Origin: Cyclobacteriaceae bacterium
GTDB taxonomy: Bacteria > Bacteroidota > Bacteroidia > Cytophagales > Cyclobacteriaceae
Assembly (NCBI GenBank): GCA_003565295.1
Contig: PXCO01000040.1
Location: 34,099 to 98,098, forward strand
Length of the DNA stretch: 64,000 nucleotides
Reading direction: 5' to 3'
Shown: positions 43,761 to 52,055 of the stretch, piece after piece
Layout: the number at the start of each line of letters is the position of its first letter
Numbering within the stretch: position 1 is the first letter of the stretch
Notes under the pieces: generated by a model
The model's database searches: none
What the model was told of the DNA's origin: nothing
What the model saw: the letters and a program-made list of their open reading frames with translations, nothing else
Position numbers and translations under genes: made by a program

Positions 43761-45341
43761 ATGAAATTTCATCTGGCATTTATTTTATCGATACTCCTGT
43801 TCTCGAATGCATTTGGCCAAGGTCAGGCCGTAAATATTTATAACAAGGATTCCACACTCATGGGTACTGGTGTGATGGTAAACAACAGGATGGATGGACT
43901 TTGGAAATTCACCAACCCCAAAACTAACCGATTGATCCAACAAGGCACATTCCAAAATGGAGTAAGGGATGGACAGTGGGCAACCTATCACCCTAACAAT
44001 CAAAGACATATAATAGTAGAGTATCGTAATAACCAAATGAATGGGGCATTTAGGGAATTTGATCGAGATGGAGCATTGATCAAGGAGGCAATTTATCAAG
44101 ACAGTGTGTTAGTTGGGCCTTACAAGGAGTATTATGGTAAAACGGGAAGGCCAAGTTATGTGGATCCAACCCAGCTAAAAACCGAAGGGCGCTATGAAGA
44201 TGGAAAAAGGGATGGGGAATGGGTGTCCTACTACGAAAATGGTCAAGTAGCCCTTAGACAGACTTTTGATAAGGGTAGGAAAAGTGGAAGTTACAAAGAA
44301 TATTCTCCTAATGGTGATTTAATTCTTGAAACTGGTTACAAAGATGATAGGCCCCACGGGGAATTTAAGAGATACAGTGGCAATAAGCGGGTCCTAGAAA
44401 AAGGAACCTATGAAAATGGCAGAAGAGTAGGGGATTGGGTCAGCTATTTCCCCGACACCAATATTAAGGAATCAGAAAGAAAATACGATGATAATGGTAA
44501 TAAGACAGGTGAGTGGACTTATTATTATGAAAACAAAAGGACTGCCAGGATAGAAAAGTATGAAAATAATATCCCAGTTGGGACTTGGGAAGAGTTTTTT
44601 CCCAATCGGAATTTGGCCAAGAAAACAACTTTCGTACTCGGAGTGCCAGATGGAGAGTACATTGAAAATCATAGTAATGGTAATCCTTCGGTAAGAGGTG
44701 AGTATAAGAATGGGATGAAAATAGGCGTGTGGAAAAGCTATTTTCCAGAGGGGAACCTGTACTCTATAGGAGAATTTCGCAATGACCTAAAAACAGGGCT
44801 ATGGAAATACTTTAATAGAGTGGGAATACTTATTGCCGAAGGTCAATACCAATTGGGCAATGAAAATGGACAGTGGTTCTATTATTACGATGGGGGCCAG
44901 CTTAAATCCGTTGGAAGCTATTTTCTTGGTCAAGAAGATGGCACTTGGGGGCTATTTTATGATAATAAACAGCTTACTCAGGAAGAGGAATGGAGGTTTG
45001 GACGCCTGCTCAACGTGAGTGAGTACAACAATTATGATGGGACCAAACAGCTTGACCCCGGTACGCTTAAGGATGGAGAAGGTACCAGGATCACCTACTA
45101 CATCAATGAAAGAAAAGAATCTGAAGGTAACTACGAAAACGGAAAGCCAGAAGGGGATTGGAAATATTATCATGATAATGGTAGGCTTGCCTCGGAAGGT
45201 AAGATGGAAGATGGAAAGAAGGAGGGCGCCTGGAAGTATTACAGCCGCTCTGGTAATCTTGAAGATATTATCAACTTCAGGGATGATGAACCCGTAGAAG
45301 AAGAGGAGCAAGAAGAACTAATGTTTCAAAATTTTGAATAA
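43761..45341 (+). CDS. Secreted YwqK/MORN-like repeat protein
   Basis: A 526-residue protein from the ATG at 43761, which gives a clean signal peptide (MKFHLAFILSILLFSNAFGQ); an in-frame ATG 60 bp upstream adds a non-signal prefix and is less likely. The body is about 18 repeats of roughly 23 residues of the form G-x-W-x-x-Y-x-x-N/G...G-x-Y-x-x-G-x-x-x-G (for example YENGKPEGDWKYYHDNGRLA). This is the pattern of the toxin-antitoxin YwqK family and MORN variants. Despite that family name I see no toxin partner. The protein is probably exported and may bind membranes or other proteins. The C-terminus is acidic (EPVEEEEQEEL). Confidence 0.82.
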   Translation: MKFHLAFILSILLFSNAFGQGQAVNIYNKDSTLMGTGVMVNNRMDGLWKFTNPKTNRLIQQGTFQNGVRDGQWATYHPNNQRHIIVEYRNNQMNGAFREFDRDGALIKEAIYQDSVLVGPYKEYYGKTGRPSYVDPTQLKTEGRYEDGKRDGEWVSYYENGQVALRQTFDKGRKSGSYKEYSPNGDLILETGYKDDRPHGEFKRYSGNKRVLEKGTYENGRRVGDWVSYFPDTNIKESERKYDDNGNKTGEWTYYYENKRTARIEKYENNIPVGTWEEFFPNRNLAKKTTFVLGVPDGEYIENHSNGNPSVRGEYKNGMKIGVWKSYFPEGNLYSIGEFRNDLKTGLWKYFNRVGILIAEGQYQLGNENGQWFYYYDGGQLKSVGSYFLGQEDGTWGLFYDNKQLTQEEEWRFGRLLNVSEYNNYDGTKQLDPGTLKDGEGTRITYYINERKESEGNYENGKPEGDWKYYHDNGRLASEGKMEDGKKEGAWKYYSRSGNLEDIINFRDDEPVEEEEQEELMFQNFE

Positions 45342-45385
45342 TTCTAAACATACGGAAGGGATAAGAGTTTCTAAATAAAAAAGTT

Positions 45386-45556
45386 ATGTTTGGGTTTTTA
45401 AGAGGGAAATCAGAAAAAGAAAAGCTGTCTGAACAATACAAAAAATTGATGGCTAAAGCACATAAAGTCTCCCATTCCAATCGGATGGAGGCGGATAAAC
45501 TAATGGCTGAAGCCGAGGAAATTGCAAAGAAAATTGACAATTTAAAACAGGATTGA
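45386..45556 (+). CDS. Lacal_2735-like small protein
   Basis: A 56-residue protein beginning MFGFLRGKSEKEKLSEQYKK and ending EEIAKKIDNLKQD, with KAHKVSHSNRMEADKLMAEA between. It is almost wholly helical and charged. The opening MFG(L/F)(F/L)-K/R-x-K-S-E-K-E-K-L and the following pattern match the small Bacteroidota family called Lacal_2735, as I recall it. Function unknown. It lies 44 bp after the YwqK-like gene and 170 bp before the DUF6600-like gene. Confidence 0.75.
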   Translation: MFGFLRGKSEKEKLSEQYKKLMAKAHKVSHSNRMEADKLMAEAEEIAKKIDNLKQD

Positions 45557-45726
45557 TAGTCCGTTTTCAAAACTTTCCGTTTAAACCCCTCATACATAAT
45601 TAAATATAAATAAAATTTTATATTGGGTTTGTTGCTTTTTAACATTTATTATACCTCACTTTAGAGGTTTTTAAAACTTTCAGTTCTTTTATTCGTGTAT
45701 ACCTCTAAGAACCAAACCTTATAGCT

Positions 45727-47298
45727 ATGAAAACTTTATTTAAATTCCGGCTTAAAAATTATTTTGCATCGGTCTTGCTATTAACAGGTTTGTTGGTTTT
45801 TTCAGGGATGAAATCAGCAGATGCAAAGACCCAAAATATGGGTGTTTCTTTTCAGATTTTCTATGATGCACTGATGCCTTTTGGTGATTGGGTAAATGAC
45901 CCCAATTACGGTTATATTTGGATTCCATATGTAGAATCAGGGTTTCAGCCTTATAGGACTAACGGTTATTGGGTGAATTCAAGATTTGGTAACACCTGGG
46001 TATCACAATATGAATGGGGCTGGGCTCCTTTCCACTACGGGAGATGGTTTTTTGATGATTTCTATGGATGGGCCTGGGTGCCAGGATATGAGTGGGGCCC
46101 TGCCTGGGTGGAGTGGAGAACAGGTAGAGGATACTATGGCTGGGCGCCAATTTGGCCTAGGGTTGGAGTACATGTTTCCTTTCATATGCCTTATCATCAC
46201 TGGGTATTTGTTCCAAGGCGAAGGTTTTTGGCAAGAAATTTTTACAATTATTGCCTTCCACCCAGGAATGTGGGAGTAATCTATAATCAAACCACTATTA
46301 TCAACAATACCTATGTTTACAATAACAGAACCTATATGGCGGGACCCAGCAGAAGAGAGCTTCAGCGGGTAACTAGAGGAAATGTGCCGGTATATGAGGT
46401 TGCTAATAGTAGAAGTCCGGGGAGGACAAACGTGGCTAATAATAGATTGAATCTCTATAGACCGCAATTAGAAAATAGTAATACATCCAGAAGGGGCGGT
46501 ATGGCTAGGCCCGAAAGGGTGATGACCACCGACGAATTTAGGGCAAGAAGGGGGAATACTTCCTCTTTGGCTCAGGAACGGGGTGGAAGATCCGCAGAAG
46601 TGGGAAGTGCTCAAGCGAGGAATAGTTCAGATGTGGCGTTGCCCAATGCTTCTGCCAGGAGAGCAATTTCAGACCAAAATGCTACAAGGCCCAGCAGCAG
46701 GACTGCACAGCCACAATCGAGTAGAACCAGGGAGCAGGGAAATTCAGCAGTTAGCAGAAGAGAGTTAGGCGCAACATCACCTTCCAACACGGTATCCTCT
46801 CGAAACCGGCCAGCAACAAGCCCGAACAGCAATGCGAGGATAAATGAGACCAGGAGACAAGTTAATCCCAATTCTCAGCGCGCAAGTATTCCCAATACCC
46901 CTTCTCAGAGGTATAACACTCCCCCTGCATCCACCAGGAATGCTGGTTCCGGTACTGCTGTAAAACGAGATGATACAAATACCCGAAGTGTTAGTCCTTC
47001 CAACTCAAGAGCCAAGCAGGTAAGGCCTCAGGCCACCCCACAGCAAAGGCAAATGAGGCAAGCTGCCCCCAGAGAATCCAGGGTGAGACCCTCTACTTCC
47101 TATTCCCAAAGGCAGGTGTCTCCTTCATCGTCAAGGGCCCCTCAGGTAAGAAGCACTCAACCTTCTTCAAGGAACAGGTCAGGGCATTCAAGCGTGGGCA
47201 GGAGTAGCAGTCAGGTACGGTCTTCATCAGGAACCGCTCCCAGTAGAAGCAGTAGAAGTTCTGGAACAAGGGCCAGTAGTAGATCTCGGGGAAATTGA
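45727..47298 (+). CDS. DUF6600-like secreted protein with long Arg/Ser-rich tail
   Basis: A 523-residue protein. The first 25-35 residues form a signal peptide (LLLTGLLVFSGMKSADA). Residues about 40-175 are a tryptophan/tyrosine-rich domain with repeated YGYIWIPY, YGWAWVPGYEWGPAWVEW and YYGWAPIWP motifs, the DUF6600 pattern. The remaining 300 residues are low-complexity, basic and disordered (SSRNRPATSPNSNARINE and similar), with no cysteine. Such tails suggest binding to nucleic acid or acidic polymers, but this is not established. A strong terminator directly follows the stop. Confidence 0.8.
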   Translation: MKTLFKFRLKNYFASVLLLTGLLVFSGMKSADAKTQNMGVSFQIFYDALMPFGDWVNDPNYGYIWIPYVESGFQPYRTNGYWVNSRFGNTWVSQYEWGWAPFHYGRWFFDDFYGWAWVPGYEWGPAWVEWRTGRGYYGWAPIWPRVGVHVSFHMPYHHWVFVPRRRFLARNFYNYCLPPRNVGVIYNQTTIINNTYVYNNRTYMAGPSRRELQRVTRGNVPVYEVANSRSPGRTNVANNRLNLYRPQLENSNTSRRGGMARPERVMTTDEFRARRGNTSSLAQERGGRSAEVGSAQARNSSDVALPNASARRAISDQNATRPSSRTAQPQSSRTREQGNSAVSRRELGATSPSNTVSSRNRPATSPNSNARINETRRQVNPNSQRASIPNTPSQRYNTPPASTRNAGSGTAVKRDDTNTRSVSPSNSRAKQVRPQATPQQRQMRQAAPRESRVRPSTSYSQRQVSPSSSRAPQVRSTQPSSRNRSGHSSVGRSSSQVRSSSGTAPSRSSRSSGTRASSRSRGN

Positions 47299-47300
47299 CC

Positions 47301-47333
47301 ATAAAACCTCCCATATTGTATGGGAGGTTTTAT
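47301..47333. terminator. Bidirectional terminator between DUF6600-like and GH15 genes
   Basis: ATAAAACCTCCCAT (47301-47314) and ATGGGAGGTTTTAT (47320-47333) form a perfect 14-bp stem with a 5-base loop. The AAAA/TTTT ends give a T tract on both strands, so it terminates both converging transcripts. It sits 2 bp from each neighbouring stop codon. Confidence 0.88.
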
Positions 47334-47335
47334 CT

Positions 47336-49120
47336 TTAGAGAAAATTGGGGCGATCCATCTTTTTATCTATTCTATAGGCAGCATTCATTAAACCCACAT
47401 GACTGTAGGTTTGGGGGAAATTACCCCATTGGCTTCCCGTTTTTTGATCCACATCTTCAGAGAACAAGCGAAGGTGGTTGCAGTATTTGCTCAACTTTTC
47501 AAAACCTTCCTTGGCTTCGTCCAGTCGGTTGACACAGGCAAGGGCTTCTATGTACCAAAAGGCACAGATTAAAAATGTGGTTTCCGGTTCCCCAAAATCA
47601 TCTTGATGTTTATAGCGATAAAAAAGGTAATCCTTTGCCAATAATTCTTTTTCAAGGGCCAATAAATGATTATTGGCTCTTTCTGTATCATCTCCGAAAT
47701 ACCCCATTGTGATTAATTGAAGGGTACTGGCATCCATGTTTTTGGTGCCCATGGCCTGGGCATAAGCCTTGAGTTCGGGCACATAACATGCCTCTATCTT
47801 TTCTTTAGCCAAATGTTGTAACCGAAGGGCTTTACTCCTCATTTCTTTATCCCCCATACGGTCGGCGATTTTGATAGCGGATGAGGCCCCTGCCCAGTGG
47901 AAGAGAAAGGTATAACAATGCTGCTGTTGCAGATTCCTGAATTCCCATAAGCCTGCATCTTTCTCATCCATTGTTTCTTCAATTTTGTCCAATAGATTAT
48001 TGATAAAAGGCTTTGAATGGCTTTTTTCAGACTCTATGAACCTTTTATCCGAATATAAGGGGAGTAAGCTTACCAGTACTTGCCCATAAAGGTCGTTTTG
48101 TACATGCGTGTAGGCTTGGTTTCCAAACCTTACCGGTTGGTTTCCCTTGTAACCCTCCAGGTCACAAACCACTTCCTCAAGTATACTGGACCCAGTGATG
48201 GCATAGAGGGGCTGGTATCTCCCATTTTTATCTGTTGGCAAATTCTGAATAAACTCGAAATACCTCTCTAATTCTTCAAAATGGCCTAATTGGTTGAATA
48301 CATTTAAGGTATAATAAGCATCCCTCATCCAGCAGTACCTATAGTCCCAATTTCTGCCAGATCGTGGTGATTCGGGTAGGCTTGTGGTAGATGCGGCTAT
48401 AATCGCTCCAGTGTCCTCATATTGGTGAATTTTAAGCACCAAAGAAGACCTCACCACAAGCCTTTGATTGAAGTCCGGAATACTGGTGGACTTCACCCAT
48501 CTTCGCCAGTATTGGGTGGTAGATTGCAAAAAACGCTCTACCGTGCTTTCGATTGGAGCCTCTAGTGGCCGACCGTAAGTAAGTACGAGGTAAATTGGCT
48601 TGTGGATTCTAAAATCTTTTCCTTCAAGGATGTAAGTGATGGAACAATTGGTGGTGAGCCTAATTTCCTGATCCATTCCAGCATATCTAATATGGTTACT
48701 TCCTGGTATTGAAGTAAGCTTTTTCTCACCATAATTTGTGGTAGGTATGCAGGAAATCTTAATCCTGGGTTCGCCTATTAAAGGTTCAATTTTCCTGACC
48801 ACCATCAGAGGTTTGTAATATCGGTCATAATTAAAAAACCGTGGGGCGAAATCAGTCACCCTATAAACCTCCCCATGGGAGTTTTGAATTTTTGTTTGAA
48901 GGATATTGGTGTTCTCCAGGTAACTTTGGGAGGAAGAGTACCCTCCATTTTGGGGTAAAATGGTAAACTTTCCCCCTTTCTCCTTGTCCAGCATTCCCCC
49001 GAATAAAAAATCACTGTCAAATCTAGGTAAACAAAGCCAGCTAATATTGGTGTTTTGCTCAATATGCGCAATATAACTGCAGTTGCCGATCAGGCCAGTG
49101 TTGTATAGGTGTTGATCCAT
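47336..49120 (-). CDS. Glycoside hydrolase family 15 (glucoamylase/trehalase-like)
   Basis: A 594-residue cytoplasmic enzyme of the GH15 type: an N-terminal beta-sandwich domain (LIGNCSYIAHIEQNTNISWL, CLPRFDSDFLFGGML) and an (alpha/alpha)6 catalytic domain (RSGRNWDYRYCWMRDAYYTL, CYTFLFHWAGASSAIKIADR, FGEPETTFLICAFWYIEALA). Members act on trehalose, glucosyl-alpha-1,4 or other alpha-glucosides. No signal peptide. It is read toward the DUF6600-like gene and lies downstream of the upxY-like gene on the same strand, separated by 74 bp, so the two may share a transcript. Confidence 0.9.
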   Translation of the reverse strand: MDQHLYNTGLIGNCSYIAHIEQNTNISWLCLPRFDSDFLFGGMLDKEKGGKFTILPQNGGYSSSQSYLENTNILQTKIQNSHGEVYRVTDFAPRFFNYDRYYKPLMVVRKIEPLIGEPRIKISCIPTTNYGEKKLTSIPGSNHIRYAGMDQEIRLTTNCSITYILEGKDFRIHKPIYLVLTYGRPLEAPIESTVERFLQSTTQYWRRWVKSTSIPDFNQRLVVRSSLVLKIHQYEDTGAIIAASTTSLPESPRSGRNWDYRYCWMRDAYYTLNVFNQLGHFEELERYFEFIQNLPTDKNGRYQPLYAITGSSILEEVVCDLEGYKGNQPVRFGNQAYTHVQNDLYGQVLVSLLPLYSDKRFIESEKSHSKPFINNLLDKIEETMDEKDAGLWEFRNLQQQHCYTFLFHWAGASSAIKIADRMGDKEMRSKALRLQHLAKEKIEACYVPELKAYAQAMGTKNMDASTLQLITMGYFGDDTERANNHLLALEKELLAKDYLFYRYKHQDDFGEPETTFLICAFWYIEALACVNRLDEAKEGFEKLSKYCNHLRLFSEDVDQKTGSQWGNFPQTYSHVGLMNAAYRIDKKMDRPNFL

Positions 49121-49194
49121 CGTAATGTGTTCTTTTAAGTGGTTAGGTGTTTTTCAGTCGTCTTTCGATAACTGATTACAGACCAAAGTGTTAA

Positions 49195-49704
49195 TTAATT
49201 GTTTTTTATTACCTCTAAAAACTTTCTAGGTATATTTACCATCATACTTTGATTAATACCCGGGATACGAATGATGAAATAATCCTTGTTTGATTTTTTG
49301 ACGCACTCCCCTTCGAAGCCCGCAAGAGGTCCCCCTAAAATTTTAACTGCTTCCCCTTTATCAATAGGTGCTGTTTCTACTTCCACAGCTACCCCGGTGG
49401 CAATCACCCTTCGTATGGCTTCAATCTCTTCTTCCCTAATCATGGCGTGTTCTCCGGCAAAATTGACAAATTTAACTGCGCCATTTACTTGAAGGGCTTC
49501 CCAAAGTTTCTCCCTTGGGATTTTCACAAAGAGATAACCATTGAAAAGGGGTCTTTCCACCTTTTTTTTTCTGTCGCTCCACTGCCTTAATTCTTCTATC
49601 AGTGGGAGATATACAGTAATCCCTTTTTCTTTTAACCGGGTGAATACCTTTTTTTCTGCCCTTGGAGCAGTATACATAACGTACCAATTATCGTTTTCGG
49701 TCAT
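49195..49704 (-). CDS. UpxY-family NusG-like transcription antiterminator
   Basis: A 169-residue NusG paralogue: an NGN domain (NWYVMYTAPRAEKKVFTRLK, RPLFNGYLFVKI) and a C-terminal KOW domain (GEAVKILGGPLAGFEGECVK). UpxY proteins in Bacteroides bind the 5' leader of a capsule operon and prevent early termination. In those operons upxY is usually the first gene; here it is divergent from manC and reads toward the GH15 gene. It may therefore act in trans on locus 1 (long leader) or locus 2. Length and motifs are typical. Confidence 0.9.
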   Translation of the reverse strand: MTENDNWYVMYTAPRAEKKVFTRLKEKGITVYLPLIEELRQWSDRKKKVERPLFNGYLFVKIPREKLWEALQVNGAVKFVNFAGEHAMIREEEIEAIRRVIATGVAVEVETAPIDKGEAVKILGGPLAGFEGECVKKSNKDYFIIRIPGINQSMMVNIPRKFLEVIKNN

Positions 49705-49861
49705 TCTACAGTCGGGTTATTATGGCAAAAATATGTAATATAGGGCCATATCCTAGCTGAAAGAACTAATTTTTATGACCTGCTTTATCTGTTATTTAAG
49801 AATATGCATGTCGAGGCAACCTTATGCAGAGATAGGCTTGAATATCCTTGTCCTCTACTTT

Positions 49862-49910
49862 CATGGTTATTTTAATTAAAATCTCAGAAAAGGGTCGATG
49901 AATAACCATG
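49862..49910. repeat. 10-bp inverted repeat with 29-base spacer
   Basis: CATGGTTATT (49862-49871) and AATAACCATG (49901-49910) are perfect reverse complements flanking 29 bases. It can be a leader hairpin, an operator, or the ends of a very small invertible segment. No promoter-like box lies inside, so inversion would not simply switch a promoter. Confidence 0.55.
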
Positions 49911-49916
49911 TTACTT

Positions 49917-49949
49917 ATTTTTAAATAACAAAAAATGATTTTTAAATAA
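49917..49949. promoter_or_regulatory. Two 12-bp direct repeats, 21 bp apart, before the manC promoter
   Basis: ATTTTTAAATAA occurs at 49917-49928 and again at 49938-49949. The 21-bp period equals two turns of the helix, so a regulator could bind both on one face. The second copy ends 5 bp before the -33 element of the manC promoter candidate. Confidence 0.5.
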
Positions 49950-49954
49950 AAAAA

Positions 49955-49985
49955 TTTGATATTTGTTTATTTGTGCATAATTTTG
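49955..49985 (+). promoter_or_regulatory. Candidate Bacteroidota promoter for locus 2 (manC)
   Basis: TTTG (49955-49958) and TAATTTTG (49978-49985) with a 19-bp spacer match the Bacteroidota consensus exactly. Transcription would start near 49992, about 70 bases before the manC ATG. Confidence 0.5.
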
Positions 49986-50063
49986 AACCTCAAGCAAAAA
50001 AGAATGCTTAATTTTAGGCAATTGACTTAATTTGAAGGCTTTAATTTCAGTTTAATTTTTAAA

Positions 50064-51056
50064 ATGAATATAGTTAATGTTGTTTTGTCGGGAGGTGTCG
50101 GTAGCAGATTATGGCCTTTGTCTAGAAAATCCAAGCCTAAACAGTATTTACCCATTTTTGATGGCAAATCGCTATTTGAACTTACTGTAAAAAGGAACCT
50201 CCCATTTTGCGACCGCCTGATGGTGGTTGGTGGAAAGGATAATTACATGCTCTCCAGGGATTCACTTAAGCTCATTGGGCATCCATTTTTGGAGATTATT
50301 GAGGCGACACCCAGGAATACAGCTGCTGCCATTGCCTTTTCTGCATTTTTGGCAGAGAAGGACGACATTTTGTTGATTACACCATCTGATCATCTGATCA
50401 GTGAAGGGGAGGCATATAAAAGTGCAGTGGAAGATGCAATAAAGCTTGCTGATAAGGGGTTTTTAGCAACCTTTGGCATGATACCCAATCGTCCGGAGAC
50501 AGGGTTTGGGTATATTGAATTTGAAGGCAATAATGTTCTTTCTTTTCGGGAAAAACCAAATCGAGAATTGGCGGAATATTTTTTATCCAAAGGCACATTT
50601 CTTTGGAATAGCGGTATGTTCTGTTTTTCAGCGGGAACCTTTCTTTCAGAGTTAAAAGAACATTCACCAGAGGTATACCGAGCCTCTAAAAAGGTAATTG
50701 AAGAAGTGAAGGACGGGTTTTTACCCCTTGAAGCTAGCATGAAAATCCCATCTATCAGTGTGGATTATGCTGTAATGGAAAAGTCAAAAAGAATTAAGGT
50801 CGTCCCTTCCCATTTTGAGTGGTCGGATATGGGCTCTTTTGAGGCGCTTTATGACCATTTCGGATCTGACCCAAAGATGAGAAAGGGAACAAATCTTGTA
50901 CTGGGTACGGATAAGCATGTTGAATTTTTAGGGGTGGATAACCTTGTGGTAGTGGACACCAAAGATGCAATTTTGGTGTTGAACAAAAGTCAAGCACAAG
51001 AGGTGAAAAAGGTTTTTGAAAAACTGGAAAAAGAAAGACCAGACCTTATACAATAA
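50064..51056 (+). CDS. manC: Mannose-1-phosphate guanylyltransferase
   Basis: A 330-residue nucleotidyltransferase making GDP-mannose. The GTP-binding signature VLSGGVGSRLWPLSRKSKPK is at the N-terminus, followed by EATPRNTAAAIAFSAFLA, LLITPSDHLI and the sugar-phosphate site GFGYIEFEGNNVLSFREKPN. The C-terminal phosphomannose isomerase domain of bifunctional proteins is absent, so it is the single-function form. It begins the GDP-fucose part of locus 2, with fcl 13 bp downstream and gmd after it. Confidence 0.94.
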   Translation: MNIVNVVLSGGVGSRLWPLSRKSKPKQYLPIFDGKSLFELTVKRNLPFCDRLMVVGGKDNYMLSRDSLKLIGHPFLEIIEATPRNTAAAIAFSAFLAEKDDILLITPSDHLISEGEAYKSAVEDAIKLADKGFLATFGMIPNRPETGFGYIEFEGNNVLSFREKPNRELAEYFLSKGTFLWNSGMFCFSAGTFLSELKEHSPEVYRASKKVIEEVKDGFLPLEASMKIPSISVDYAVMEKSKRIKVVPSHFEWSDMGSFEALYDHFGSDPKMRKGTNLVLGTDKHVEFLGVDNLVVVDTKDAILVLNKSQAQEVKKVFEKLEKERPDLIQ

Positions 51057-51069
51057 TAAATAGTCAAGA

Positions 51070-52020
51070 ATGGAGAGAAATTTGAAGATCTACATTGCAG
51101 GCCACCGGGGGATGGTGGGCAGTGCAATATGGAGAGCATTGGATAAAAAGGGATACCATAATTTGATTGGTAAAACCAGTAATGATTTGGACCTGAAGAA
51201 CCAAGCTGAAGTAGCTGATTTTTTTGAAACGGAAAAACCCCATGTGGTAATAGATGCTGCCGCAAAGGTGGGAGGCATCCTGGCAAACAGCAGGTACCCC
51301 TATCAGTTTTTGATGGATAACATGCTTATTCAGAACAATCTGATTGATGCCTCATTGAGAAATGATTGCGAAAAATTCATTTTCCTTGGCAGTTCTTGCA
51401 TTTATCCTAAGCATGCCCCCCAGCCCCTAAAAGAAGACTGTCTCCTCACATCTTCCCTTGAGCCTACCAATGAATGGTATGCCATAGCTAAGATTTCCGG
51501 GGTAAAGGCCTGCGAGGCCATCAGGAAGCAGTATGACAAGGATTTTATCAGCTTAATGCCCACAAATCTGTACGGTAGTCATGATAACTTTGATTTGGAA
51601 ACCTCTCATGTGCTCCCCGCCATGCTAAGGAAATTTCATGAGGCCAAAGAAAATGGCCATGCGCCTGTCACTTTATGGGGTAGCGGCAATCCCAAAAGGG
51701 AGTTTTTGCACGTCGATGATTTGGCGCAAGCTGTGATTTTCGCCATGGAGAACCGCTTTCAGGATAATTTATATAACGTGGGAACAGGACAAGATTTGTC
51801 CATAAAAGATCTGGCACTAATGATCCAGGGTGTGACGGGGCATAAAGGTGAAATTCACTGGGACGATTCCAAGCCAGATGGGACACCTAGAAAACTGATG
51901 GACGTCACCAAATTATCGAAAGAAGGATGGAATGCCGCCATACCCTTGGAAACAGGTATAAAGGAAACCTATCGTTGGTTTATAGAAAATGTACAAAACA
52001 TCAAGGAATTGAAATATTGA
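51070..52020 (+). CDS. fcl: GDP-L-fucose synthase
   Basis: A 316-residue short-chain dehydrogenase-type enzyme that epimerises and reduces GDP-4-keto-6-deoxy-mannose to GDP-L-fucose. The NADP-binding GHRGMVGSAIW is at the N-terminus; the catalytic Y-x-x-x-K is in EWYAIAKISGVKACEAIRKQ, and FIFLGSSCIYPKHAPQPLKE is typical of the family. It lies between manC and gmd; the usual order gmd-fcl is reversed. Normal length. Confidence 0.95.
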   Translation: MERNLKIYIAGHRGMVGSAIWRALDKKGYHNLIGKTSNDLDLKNQAEVADFFETEKPHVVIDAAAKVGGILANSRYPYQFLMDNMLIQNNLIDASLRNDCEKFIFLGSSCIYPKHAPQPLKEDCLLTSSLEPTNEWYAIAKISGVKACEAIRKQYDKDFISLMPTNLYGSHDNFDLETSHVLPAMLRKFHEAKENGHAPVTLWGSGNPKREFLHVDDLAQAVIFAMENRFQDNLYNVGTGQDLSIKDLALMIQGVTGHKGEIHWDDSKPDGTPRKLMDVTKLSKEGWNAAIPLETGIKETYRWFIENVQNIKELKY

Positions 52021-52055
52021 CAAATTAGAAAGCTCATTGATTACAAAAATAGATT

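Larger units (their letters stand above)
49705..50063. promoter_or_regulatory. Divergent regulatory region between upxY-like and manC genes
   Basis: This 359-bp region has no gene. It contains a 10-bp inverted repeat with a 29-base spacer (49862-49910), a 12-bp direct repeat pair (49917-49949) and a promoter candidate for manC (49955-49985), each listed separately. It should hold the promoters of both divergent transcripts. Confidence 0.6.

Noticed and set aside
43761..45341. Toxin-antitoxin system at the YwqK-like gene
   Set aside because: The family name alone suggests it. The protein is exported, very long, and has no toxin-like neighbour.
49862..49910. Invertible capsule promoter like those of Bacteroides
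   Set aside because: Arms are only 10 bp, the segment holds no promoter box, and no invertase gene is seen nearby.
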